Shown: one piece after another, positions 1 to 7,832 of the stretch
How the letters are laid out: the number at the start of each line of letters is the position of its first letter
How positions within the stretch are numbered: position 1 is the stretch's first letter
Assembly: GCA_038203955.1 (NCBI GenBank)
Contig: JBBRDK010000057.1
Span: 1 to 21,889, forward strand
From: JALYUA01 sp038203955
Lineage (GTDB): Bacteria > Acidobacteriota > Thermoanaerobaculia > UBA5066 > Gp7-AA6
Length of the DNA: 21,889 nucleotides
Reading direction: 5' to 3'
The notes under the pieces: model-generated
Told to the model about the DNA's origin: nothing
The model's input: only the letters and a program-made list of their open reading frames with translations
Databases searched by the model: none
Program-made: the position numbers and the translations under genes

Positions 1-51
1 CCCGACAAACTCCTCACGCTGCTCCATGATGGACACCTCGCTCCAAGGCAT
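1..51 (-). CDS. IS481-family transposase, N-terminal fragment (cut by window edge)
   Basis: Seventeen codons are visible from ATG at 51, reading MPWSEVSIMEQREEFVG. I recognise this as the characteristic start of IS481-type DDE transposases, just before their helix-turn-helix region. The family cuts and pastes its own element using a DDE catalytic core, which lies beyond the window. A purine-rich GGAGGG sits about eight bases upstream of the ATG. The fragment is too short to say whether the gene is intact. The family call rests on recall of this conserved N-terminus rather than on any catalytic motif. Confidence 0.7.
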   Translation of the reverse strand, partial: MPWSEVSIMEQREEFVG

Positions 52-141
52 CGGATCGGCCCTCCACTAACCAATCCTCCGCCCGTAAATGTGTCCACCA
101 TGTCTCCGAACACCTGTTCACCATCCTGTCCGGGCTGAACA
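1..141 (-). mobile_element. End of an IS481-type insertion sequence (truncated by window edge)
   Basis: The minus strand carries the first codons of an IS481-type transposase, followed outward by about 90 bases without a gene. This outer stretch contains two imperfect copies of a TGTCCACCATG-like motif (from about 92 and 115). Read inward from 141, the sequence starts TGTTCAGCCCGG, and IS481-family ends commonly begin with TGT, so I place the element boundary at about 141. The exact end is inferred, because the other terminus and any target duplication lie outside the window. Confidence 0.6.
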
Positions 142-163
142 GGGAGAGGGTTGGGGTGAGGGG
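141..163 (+). repeat. Half of a dispersed palindromic intergenic repeat
   Basis: The stretch AGGGAGAGGGTTGGGGTGAG plus GGG is the right arm of a palindromic intergenic element that recurs widely in high-GC genomes. The left arm (CCCCTCACCCCAACCCTCTC type) is absent because the IS end begins exactly here. A related, more complete copy lies at 19508-19552 in this window. Confidence 0.5.
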
Positions 164-293
164 CGGTGCTCTACCGCTCGGTCACGAGGCGCGGCGACGC
201 GGGCGGCGGCCCATATCCCGCACGCGAGCCCCCGCCCGCCACGGCATCGCCGCTAACCCGGGACCGTTCGAGCGGAATGCCTCGCCACGCGCG

Positions 294-3200
294 TCACTGC
301 GGCTGCCACGAGGGAACGCGCCCGGGCGTCCACGGAGCGCCCGACGTCTCCATCGCGTCCTCCACTTTTTTCAGGTCGACAGTCACGAGCCGGCGCAGCT
401 TCTCGAGCTCGCCCTGGAAGGCTTCGGCGGCGAACCCATACGCCTGCTCGCTCGTGGCAGTGGGAGCGGAGGTCGCGTTCCACTGCGTGCTCACGACCGA
501 GTCGACGCGGTCCGCGATCGAAGGGGGTGTCGGCTCGTTGTGGGCGGCGAGAGCCGCGTCCCCCTTCAACGCGATCTCGATGTCGGACAGGCGCGCGTCG
601 ATCGATCGGATCTCCGTGCCGAGGGCGGCCGTATTGGCGGGAGTGTCGAGCAGGGCCTGCTTGATGTGCGTGATGCGGTTGCGGGCCTCGGTCACCGACT
701 CGACGGCGCCCGTGACGGCGCGCTGAAGCCGGGCGACTTTCCTCTCGAACTGGAGGAGCTTGGCGCGATCCGCCGCCGCGATCTCGTACGCGCCGCGCGC
801 CTCGAAGGCCTGAGGCTCCGAAAGCGGGGTGACCCGCCCCTGGACCCACCTCTCCATCGAGACCGTGTAGCGTCCGGGCGCGACCATGGGCCCTGAAGGC
901 GGATCGTTGAACGGGTCGGGGACCGGCGGCTTCAACGACGTCGGAGTCGCCGGCGGGTATCGGAGGTCCCAGGCGACGCGGTGCATCCCGGCCGTGACCG
1001 GCGCCTTCAATCGCCGGATGACGTGCCCCTCCGAGTCCGAGATCGTCAGGACGATCGCGGGATCCTCCTCGCGCGCCTCGGCGCGGAAGTCCTGGGGCGT
1101 CGGGTAGTCGGGGTCCTTTCCCTGCTTGACCAGGTCCTTTTCCTTCTCCTGACGCGTCTTCCGCAGGGTCTTCAGCTCGTCCTTGAGGTAGTAGGTAAAG
1201 ACCGCGCCGAAGGGAGGATTGGGAGCGGTGAACCACGACTCGCCCTGGAAGGCCTTTCCGCGGATCCCGAGCGGCGCCGAAGGCATCAGCACGAGAGGCC
1301 GGCGCACCGGAAAGAGAATCGCATCGCGGTCGAGCGCCTCCGGCCTCGCGTTTCGCAGCGGCGTCAGGTCGTCCAGCACGTAGAACCCTCGCCCGAAGGT
1401 CGCGACCGCGAGGTCGCCCTCCCGCTTCTGCACGGCGAGATCGCGAACCGCGACGTTCGGCAGGCCGCCGGTCATCTTCAGCCACCGCTTCCCGCCGTCG
1501 CGCGTGAAGTAGAGCCCGAACTCGGTTCCCGCGAAGAGCAGGTCTCGCTGGCCCGGGTCCTCGAGCACCGCCCAGACGGTCCCGCGCGCCGGCAGGTCGC
1601 CGGTGATCGAGGTCCACGTGCGCCCGCGGTCCGTGCTCCGGGCGAGGTAGGGCTTTAAGTCCGCGTTCTTGTGATTGTCGAAGGACGCGTAGACCGTCGC
1701 CTTGTCCTGCGGGGAGGCGGCGACCCGGCTCACGTACGCGAACTCCGGGACGCCCGGGACCGCGGAGACCTTGCGCCACGTCGCGCCGCCGTCCTCCGTG
1801 ATGTGGATGAGCCCGTCGTCGGTGCCCGCGTACAGCAGTCCTTCCTGGAGCTCCGATTCCGAGAGCGAAACGATGTTGCCGTAGAACGAGGTGGAGGAGT
1901 TTTTCGCGACGGACTCCGCGGGCCAGACTCGGCCCATCACCTTCAGCTTGTTGCGGTCGAGCTGCCGGGTCAGGTCTCCGCTGATCGGTTTCCACGTGTT
2001 GCCGCGGTCGTCGCTTCGGAAGATCCGCTGCGCCGCGAAATACAGGCGCGTGTGGCTGTGAGGGCTGATGATGAGCGGCGAGTCCCAGTTCCAGCGCAGC
2101 GGCGGCTCGCCCGGCCGGGCCTGCGGCTGGATGACGAGGCTCTCTCCGGTCCTGCGGTCGAACCGCGTCAGCACGCCGTACTGCGCCTCGGCGTAAACGG
2201 TGTTCGGGTCTTCCGGGTCGATCTGGCTCTGGAACCCGTCGCCGCCCTCCGTCACGAACCAGTCGGAGTTCGCGACGCCGTGGATGTTCGACGTCCGTGA
2301 GGGGCCTCCGAGGCTGAAGTTGTCCTGTGTGCCTCCGAACACGTTGTAGATCGGGGTCGCGTTGTCGACGCTCACCCGGTAGAACTGCGTGACCGGCAGG
2401 TTCGGAAAGAAGCGCCAGGTGGCCGCTCGATCGAACGTCTCGTAGATTCCGCCGTCGCATCCCACGACCAGGTGGTCGGTCTTGTCGGGATCGATCCACA
2501 TCGCGTGGTTGTCGGGGTGCTTCGACGGCTCGCCGAGCTTGTGGAACGTCTTGCCGCCGTCTTCGGTCACCTGGATCCAGACGTCCATCGAGTAAACGCG
2601 GTCCGGGTTCTTCGGGTCGGCGAAGATCTCGTTGTAGTACTGGGGCCCGCCGGGAACGTACTCGCTACGCTTCTCCCACGTCTCGCCGCGGTTCGTCGAG
2701 CGGAAGAATCCCCCCGCCTTGTTCGCGGCCTCGATGACCGCATAGACGACGTCGGGCGCGGCGGGGGAGATCGCGAGTCCGATACGGCCCATCTCCTCCT
2801 TGGGAAGTCCGGTCGTCACCTTCTTCCAGCTCGCGCCGGCGTTGACGGACTTGTAGATCGCGGATTCCGGCCCCCCGTCGATCAGCGTGTACACGTGGCG
2901 CCGCCTCTGGTACGCCGTCGCGTAGAGCACGTCGGGATCCCGCGGATCCATCACGAGGTCCGAGGCGCCCGTGTTCTCGCTGATCGTGAGCGAGGGCTTC
3001 CACGTCTTTCCGCCGTCCGACGTCTTGTACACGCCGCGGTCGCCGCCCGGCCCCCAGAGCGGTCCCTGCGCGGCGACGTACACCACGTTCGAATCGCGAG
3101 GATCGACGACGATCCTGCCGATGTGCTCCGACGTCTTCAACCCCATGTTCTTCCAGGAAGCGCCGCCGTCTTCGGAGCGGTACACGCCGTCTCCGTACCC

Positions 3201-3728
3201 GACGACCCGCTGGCTGTTGTTCTCTCCCGAGCCGACCCAGACCACGAACGGGTCCTTCGGGTCGATCGTCACGCATCCGATGGAGTGCGAGGCTTCCCCG
3301 TCGAAGACCGGTGTGAACGTCACGCCGCCGTTGACGGTCCGCCAGACGCCGCCGTCGGCGGAGGCCACGAACCAGCGGTGCGTGTTCTTCGGGTCCACCG
3401 CGATGTCGACGACTCGCCCGGAGGTCAGCGCGGGACCGAGCGAACGGAGCTCGAGTCCGGCGAAAGTCTCCGACTTGTAGCCGCCCTTGCGCCCGGCGGC
3501 GTCCTTCTCCGCGTTGACGCCCTTGCCGGTCTTCTCGCGCGCCTTTTCCTCCCGGCTCGGCTCCTTCCGGGAGCGGACGATCGGGTCGGCGCCTTCTCCT
3601 CGTTCGCGAGACGCGGCGCCGGGAGTCGGCGCCGGGGTCGGTGCCGGAGTCGGCTCCTGACCGGTCGCCGGGCTGGAACACGCAATGGCGAAGAGCAAGG
3701 CAAAGCCACGTCGGGAAATCGATCTCAC
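294..3728 (-). CDS. Large secreted BNR/VPS10-type beta-propeller protein (1144 aa)
   Basis: This exported protein is of the kind often annotated as glycosyl hydrolase or sortilin-like BNR-repeat protein; its substrate is unknown. The start is GTG at 3728, preceded by GGGAGGA. The N-terminus has a twin-arginine-like SRRGF motif, a hydrophobic stretch and Cys17 (FAIAC), so Tat export and lipidation are both possible. A Pro-Thr linker (residues 27-37) and a charged stretch (40-84) follow. About eleven Asp-box motifs of the type S-x-D-G-G-x-x-W (for example SEDGGASWK, TSDGGKTWK, TEDGGATWR) fill residues 87-770. A GGTQDN motif and a later GGDG are shared with the protein at 3916-7155. The remainder is a beta-sandwich-like region around 770-950 and a helical tail. 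Known family members are abundant in Acidobacteriota and Bacteroidota. No catalytic residues could be assigned, so 'hydrolase' is not supported by what I see. Confidence 0.9.
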   Translation of the reverse strand: MRSISRRGFALLFAIACSSPATGQEPTPAPTPAPTPGAASRERGEGADPIVRSRKEPSREEKAREKTGKGVNAEKDAAGRKGGYKSETFAGLELRSLGPALTSGRVVDIAVDPKNTHRWFVASADGGVWRTVNGGVTFTPVFDGEASHSIGCVTIDPKDPFVVWVGSGENNSQRVVGYGDGVYRSEDGGASWKNMGLKTSEHIGRIVVDPRDSNVVYVAAQGPLWGPGGDRGVYKTSDGGKTWKPSLTISENTGASDLVMDPRDPDVLYATAYQRRRHVYTLIDGGPESAIYKSVNAGASWKKVTTGLPKEEMGRIGLAISPAAPDVVYAVIEAANKAGGFFRSTNRGETWEKRSEYVPGGPQYYNEIFADPKNPDRVYSMDVWIQVTEDGGKTFHKLGEPSKHPDNHAMWIDPDKTDHLVVGCDGGIYETFDRAATWRFFPNLPVTQFYRVSVDNATPIYNVFGGTQDNFSLGGPSRTSNIHGVANSDWFVTEGGDGFQSQIDPEDPNTVYAEAQYGVLTRFDRRTGESLVIQPQARPGEPPLRWNWDSPLIISPHSHTRLYFAAQRIFRSDDRGNTWKPISGDLTRQLDRNKLKVMGRVWPAESVAKNSSTSFYGNIVSLSESELQEGLLYAGTDDGLIHITEDGGATWRKVSAVPGVPEFAYVSRVAASPQDKATVYASFDNHKNADLKPYLARSTDRGRTWTSITGDLPARGTVWAVLEDPGQRDLLFAGTEFGLYFTRDGGKRWLKMTGGLPNVAVRDLAVQKREGDLAVATFGRGFYVLDDLTPLRNARPEALDRDAILFPVRRPLVLMPSAPLGIRGKAFQGESWFTAPNPPFGAVFTYYLKDELKTLRKTRQEKEKDLVKQGKDPDYPTPQDFRAEAREEDPAIVLTISDSEGHVIRRLKAPVTAGMHRVAWDLRYPPATPTSLKPPVPDPFNDPPSGPMVAPGRYTVSMERWVQGRVTPLSEPQAFEARGAYEIAAADRAKLLQFERKVARLQRAVTGAVESVTEARNRITHIKQALLDTPANTAALGTEIRSIDARLSDIEIALKGDAALAAHNEPTPPSIADRVDSVVSTQWNATSAPTATSEQAYGFAAEAFQGELEKLRRLVTVDLKKVEDAMETSGAPWTPGRVPSWQPQ

Positions 3729-3820
3729 GGGTCCTCCCTTTCGAGCGCGGTCGGGAGAACTCTACGGCAAGCGACGCGAAGGGTTCGAAGGAGGGACGCT
3801 TTCGAGCAAAAAACCCCGCC
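3615..3820. repeat. Direct repeat copy 1: promoter and signal-peptide region of the 1144-aa gene
   Basis: This 206-base stretch aligns in the same orientation with 7598-7795, at an estimated 75-80% identity by eye. Shared blocks include GCCGGAGTCGGCTCCTGACC, TCGATCTCACGG.TCCTCCCTTT, CTCTACGG and GCAAAAAA..CCCCGCC. It covers the first codons and upstream region of the BNR gene and ends at the first arm of a terminator stem whose second arm is missing here. Confidence 0.8.
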
Positions 3821-3915
3821 GCACTGATTGAGGCCCAGGGATACGATGCGCCTGTCAGCTCGGGCGAAGGCGTTTTCGGGCCGTGACGTGTGGCCGGAGC
3901 AAGGGGATTCGCTCG

Positions 3916-6900
3916 ATGCGGTGCATCAGTATCTTGGCCACAATCTGGGCGGTGGCGGTCAGCGCGCTTGCGCAGGCCCCGCCCGAAGTCCGGCCCGACC
4001 AGATGGCGGACCTCGCCGCGCTCGAGCTGCGCACCGATCCGGAATACCCAAAGCCGGGCGAAGACGTGAGCGTGCGGCTGACGATGCGCAATCGCGCAAC
4101 CCACGCCGAGAGGCGCGTCCCCGTGACGCTGTTCGCGGGATCGACACGTGTCGCCACGATCCACGTGAGCGTGCCGGCAGGCGAGACGCAAACTGCCACG
4201 CTGCGATGGAAAGCGCCCGAAGCCGGCACGTACATCCTGACCGGCCGGATCGATCCTGACGGCACGGTGGCCGAACGCGAGCGGACGGACAACGACGCAG
4301 CCCTTACCGTCGTTGTCGCGCCGACGAGCGCGGCGAATGCGGACTTCGCGATCTCGAGCATCGACGTCGGCCCTGACACTGCGACGGACGGCACCATGGC
4401 GCGGATTGCGATCGTGAACAACGGCCGTGAAGCGTCCCGCGCACCACTGAGCGTTACCATCGATGGCCGGCGCATCGCGCTGCAGTTGGTGCAGCTCGCA
4501 CCGCGTGAATCGAAGACAATCGAGGTTCCCCTGCCGCACCGGCCCGGCAGGATCTCGGCGGAGATCATCGCGCGATCGCTCCGCGGCGCGATCTCCCGTG
4601 ACCTCCGGCCACCATTCGATTTGAGCGTCGAACAGCTGTCGGTGGCGGCGTCACAGTTCGATGAACGGCGGCCGCGCCAGGTCACCATCAGTTTCCGCAT
4701 CGTGAACAGGGGCCGTGAAGCGATCCGGACGCCGTTCACTGTGTCGATTTTTCCGGGATTAGTCCGGCCAGGGCCGCCGCTGGCACTGGCCGGCGACCAG
4801 GTCGTGGTCCGCGAGTTGCCTTCCGGTGCGAGCGCCTATATCTCGCGCACGATCGTCTCACCGGTCGGGGAGTTCGACGTCCGCATCGAGGCAGACGTCA
4901 ACCGCGCGGTGACCGGCGATGACCGGGCCAATAACGTTGCGACCTGGCATTTCAAGAACCCGGCCGCGGAGGTTGGGCGCTGGGTGTCGATTGGAGCCCG
5001 GCTGATCACCGGCGGTCTCGGCGCCGTCGGCCGCTTGTCGGCGATCGCCATGGACCGCAGCGCGCCCGACACGATTTACGTCGGCGCCGCCGGCGCCGGC
5101 GTCTGGAAGACGCTCGACGGCGGCGCGACCTGGCAGCCGATCGCCGACAGTTTCCCGACGCTCGCGATCGCAGCGCTGGCGATCGCGCCTACCAACCCAT
5201 CAACGGTCTTTGCCGCGACCGCCGGCTCCGGCGTATTTCGCTCCAATGACGGTGGCGGAACGTGGCAAGGCCTTGCGAACAGCCCGAATGGCGAGGTGCG
5301 CTGGGGGGTCCTGATTGTCAGCCCGAGGGATGCGAACCGGCTCTACATGACCGCCGCCGACGGCATTCATCGATCGACCGACGGAGGCGTAACGTGGTCG
5401 CGCGTCCTATCGAATGGGCGCGCGACGGATCTGGTCATGGCCCAGGGGAGCCCATCGACGCTGTACGCATCCGTGTTCGGCGACGGCATCTACCAGACCG
5501 CCGACGACGGCAACACGTGGACGCGCCTTGGCAACGGCCTCCCCGCGGCGGGCACGCCATCGCAGATTACGCTGGCCATCGCCCGAAACGCACCGCGATC
5601 GCTCTATGCCGGCTACACCATGCCTGGCGGCCTGCAGCTGTTCCGCAGCGACGACGGCGGCGCGACGTGGACGCAGAAATCGACCCCCGCCGATACGACG
5701 CTCTACAACGACGTCATCGGCGTCGATCCGGTGGATCCGAACTTCGTCTACGTCACCGGCATCAATCTGTGGCGATCGACGGATGGCGGGATGACGTTCA
5801 CCAGAGCCACCGGTCCCCATGTGGACTATCACGCGTTCCTCAACGACCCGATCGCGCCCGAGACGATCTACGGATTGAGTGACGGCGGAATTTTCAAATC
5901 AGTTGATCGTGGTCAGGCGTGGACGTTTGTCGGTGCCGGGCTGACGAACGTCGAGTTCTACGACCACGGCGTCGCGCCGAGCGATCCGATCCTGACATTC
6001 GGCGGCACCCAGGACAACGGCACGCTCAAGTTCGCCGGCAACGCCGACTGGAGCGGGATTCTCGGCGGTGATGGCGCCACCGTCGCGATCGATCCGACCG
6101 ATCCAAATATCATCTACGCGATGAATCAGGGGGCCGACAGCGTTCAGCGCACGGCCAACGGCGCATCGTTCGCCAACTTCGCGAAGAACCTGCCAACCGG
6201 CGCCGTCTGTAACAACCTGCACTTCCAAATCCATCCGAGGACACGCACCACGCTGCTGGCGTCGTGCCTGTCGCTGTGGCGCACCACAACGACAACGCCG
6301 CCGGGCGACTGGCAGCAGATCCTCGCGCAACCGGCGCCCGGCTCGATCGTTCGATCCGCAGTCGATTTGAGCATCGACCTGTATTACGCCGGCACCACCG
6401 ACGGCCGAATCATGGCCGGACCGGGAGGCGCGAACTGGCAGACGATCTTCGTCCATCCGACTGGAGCGGGCGTCACCGACATTGATGTCGATGCCGTGGA
6501 CCCGCGCGTGGTGTTCGTTTCGTTCAAGGCCGCCGGCGTCGATCGCCTATATCGGCTGACGCGCTCGTCGGCGGCGCCGGCTACGGTTGCGGCACAAGCC
6601 ATTGGGACAGGACTTCCCGCGGGTCTCACGGTGCAGACCCTGGCCGTGGATCTGTCACTGAACTTCACGGTTTACGCCGGCACGACCCGAGGGGTGTATC
6701 GCGGCCGCGCCTCGAGCCCGACCGGCGGCTGGCTGTGGGCCCCGTACACGATGGGCATGCCGCTCGCCGACGTGCGCGATCTCGAAGTGCATCCTAAAAC
6801 CGGCGTTCTGCGCGCCGTCACCTTCGGGCGCAGCGCGTTCGAAGTGAATACGGTTGACCCGCTCGGATCCGTGCTCGGCGCCGAGGGCCGGATCACGCTC

Positions 6901-7155
6901 CTGCGCGCGCATGACGTCGGCACCGGCTATGGCCCGCCCAGTGATTTCCTCGACACCGAAGCGATCGTCTGGCTCGACACGGCGCCCGGTAGCACCTTCG
7001 GGCTGCAGTTGCGCGAGGACGCGTCGAAGGCGGCGCGTCGCGGCATGTTCGGCCTGCTTCGCAAGGCGTTCGTGACCAACCGCCGTGTCCGCATCGACTA
7101 CGAACGCACCGGCCTCCGGTCCGGCCGGATCATCCGCGTGATGCTCATTCCCTAA
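3916..7155 (+). CDS. Secreted CARDB plus BNR-propeller protein with C-terminal tag-like domain (1079 aa)
   Basis: ATG at 3916 follows AAGGGGA at an eight-base spacing and opens a clear Sec signal peptide (residues 1-20, ending SALAQA). An in-frame upstream start at 3883 would bury that signal. Three Ig-like modules follow: a good CARDB domain at about 32-140 and two weaker ones at about 145-235 and 240-345. A propeller with Asp-box motifs (SNDGGGTW, STDGGVTW, TADDGNTW, SDDGGATW) occupies about 350-975. It contains GGTQDN and GGDG blocks also seen in the 1144-aa neighbour, so the two share a fold family. The last 90 residues (about 988-1079) form a separate domain nearly repeated in the next gene. 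The role is probably extracellular binding or adhesion. The function is not known, and no enzyme active site is evident. Confidence 0.88.
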   Translation: MRCISILATIWAVAVSALAQAPPEVRPDQMADLAALELRTDPEYPKPGEDVSVRLTMRNRATHAERRVPVTLFAGSTRVATIHVSVPAGETQTATLRWKAPEAGTYILTGRIDPDGTVAERERTDNDAALTVVVAPTSAANADFAISSIDVGPDTATDGTMARIAIVNNGREASRAPLSVTIDGRRIALQLVQLAPRESKTIEVPLPHRPGRISAEIIARSLRGAISRDLRPPFDLSVEQLSVAASQFDERRPRQVTISFRIVNRGREAIRTPFTVSIFPGLVRPGPPLALAGDQVVVRELPSGASAYISRTIVSPVGEFDVRIEADVNRAVTGDDRANNVATWHFKNPAAEVGRWVSIGARLITGGLGAVGRLSAIAMDRSAPDTIYVGAAGAGVWKTLDGGATWQPIADSFPTLAIAALAIAPTNPSTVFAATAGSGVFRSNDGGGTWQGLANSPNGEVRWGVLIVSPRDANRLYMTAADGIHRSTDGGVTWSRVLSNGRATDLVMAQGSPSTLYASVFGDGIYQTADDGNTWTRLGNGLPAAGTPSQITLAIARNAPRSLYAGYTMPGGLQLFRSDDGGATWTQKSTPADTTLYNDVIGVDPVDPNFVYVTGINLWRSTDGGMTFTRATGPHVDYHAFLNDPIAPETIYGLSDGGIFKSVDRGQAWTFVGAGLTNVEFYDHGVAPSDPILTFGGTQDNGTLKFAGNADWSGILGGDGATVAIDPTDPNIIYAMNQGADSVQRTANGASFANFAKNLPTGAVCNNLHFQIHPRTRTTLLASCLSLWRTTTTTPPGDWQQILAQPAPGSIVRSAVDLSIDLYYAGTTDGRIMAGPGGANWQTIFVHPTGAGVTDIDVDAVDPRVVFVSFKAAGVDRLYRLTRSSAAPATVAAQAIGTGLPAGLTVQTLAVDLSLNFTVYAGTTRGVYRGRASSPTGGWLWAPYTMGMPLADVRDLEVHPKTGVLRAVTFGRSAFEVNTVDPLGSVLGAEGRITLLRAHDVGTGYGPPSDFLDTEAIVWLDTAPGSTFGLQLREDASKAARRGMFGLLRKAFVTNRRVRIDYERTGLRSGRIIRVMLIP

Positions 7156-7178
7156 CCGTTTTGAAAGGATCAGAGACC

Positions 7179-7535
7179 ATGAAACGTTTCGCAGCTCTCT
7201 CTCTTGGCTTTGCGATCCTGACGCTGCTGCCCACCGTAGCCAGCGCCCAGGTCACCGCCCGCGGCAGAATCACGCTGCTTCGGGTCCACGATGTCGCAAC
7301 CGCGTACGGCCCACCGACCGACCGGATTGACGTTGAGGTCGTGACCACGCTCGACACGGAGCCGGGCAAGGCCTTCGGCTTCCAGCTGCGGGCGGACACG
7401 AAGCTGGCAGCGCGCCAGGCGATGCTCGACCTGCTGCGCGATGCCTACGCGAACAACTGGATCGTCGCGTTCGACCACATCACGCCGGCCGGTAAGAAAA
7501 ACGGGACGATCATCCGCGTTTGGCTGGCGCGTTAG
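7179..7535 (+). CDS. Small secreted protein, free-standing copy of the upstream protein's C-terminal domain (118 aa)
   Basis: ATG at 7179 follows AAAGGA nine bases upstream, 23 bases after the stop of the CARDB/BNR gene, so the two are probably co-transcribed. Residues 1-24 form a Sec signal peptide ending VASAQ. The mature part matches the last 90 residues of the upstream protein with about half the positions identical. Shared blocks are GRITLLR.HDV, YGPP.D, LDT.PG..FG.QLR.D and IIRV.L. I know of no assigned biochemical function for this domain. An in-frame TTG at 7161 would push the signal peptide inward and is less likely. Confidence 0.8.
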   Translation: MKRFAALSLGFAILTLLPTVASAQVTARGRITLLRVHDVATAYGPPTDRIDVEVVTTLDTEPGKAFGFQLRADTKLAARQAMLDLLRDAYANNWIVAFDHITPAGKKNGTIIRVWLAR

Positions 7536-7581
7536 GCGACGCAGCCGATCGAGTGAGAAACCGCGTCGGCGAGAACCGGCT

Positions 7582-7697
7582 CACAGGTGATTCCTCCGGC
7601 GCCGGGCGTCGGGCCGGAGTCGGCTCCTGACCCCTCGCCGGGATGAAACAGCAAGGGCGAAGAGCAGGGCAAGCCAGGTCGGGAAAATCGATCTCAC
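7582..7697 (-). pseudogene. Truncated, frameshifted 5' remnant of a BNR-propeller gene
   Basis: Read from GTG at 7697, the minus strand gives MRSIFPTWLALLFALAVSS, closely parallel to the start of the 1144-aa protein (MRSISRRGFALLFAIACSS). About 50 bases in, one base fewer than in the intact copy shifts the frame. The DNA still matches the intact copy through the QEPTPAP-coding part, but the reading becomes Arg-rich and stops at about 7582. No propeller-coding sequence follows. The twin arginines are also lost. I read it as a gene relic left by duplication or recombination. Confidence 0.65.
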
Positions 7698-7795
7698 GGA
7701 TCCTCCCTTTCAGCCTTTCAGCGTTTCGGGAGCTCTACGGGCGGCGCCTCGCCGGGTTCGGACGGCGGACGATTTCGGGCAAAAAAAACCCCGCC
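7598..7795. repeat. Direct repeat copy 2, containing a remnant of a BNR-gene start
   Basis: This is the diverged second copy of 3615-3820, in the same orientation. It includes a Shine-Dalgarno-like GGGAGGA, a GTG start at 7697 and a hydrophobic signal-peptide-like stretch on the minus strand. It then runs into the intact terminator stem that copy 1 lacks. It is about ten bases shorter than copy 1, within the Pro-Thr repeat-encoding part. Confidence 0.8.
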
Positions 7796-7806
7796 CGAAG
7801 GCGGGG
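7781..7806 (-). terminator. Rho-independent terminator with UUCG loop
   Basis: On the minus strand, CCCCGCC and GGCGGGG form a seven-base-pair GC stem around a TTCG tetraloop, followed directly by eight T residues. It lies 26 bases past the stop of the Gly/Ser/Thr-rich protein gene and should end that transcript. The C(UUCG)G loop is an especially stable type. Confidence 0.88.
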
Positions 7807-7832
7807 AATCTGGAACCGGGAAGGAAGCGAGA

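Noticed and set aside
253..2499. Long open frame (about 750 codons) on the minus strand in a frame different from the BNR gene
   Set aside because: It is Arg/Pro/Gly/Ala-rich with no domain, and lies wholly inside the clear BNR-propeller gene; a GC-bias shadow.
2472..3827. Long plus-strand open frame opposite the BNR gene
   Set aside because: It is an Arg/Val/His-rich composition shadow without motifs, antisense to a well-supported gene.
2665..4739. Minus-strand open frames crossing the divergent spacer and the start of the CARDB gene
   Set aside because: They cross two signal-peptide starts and a repeat boundary and show no recognisable domain.
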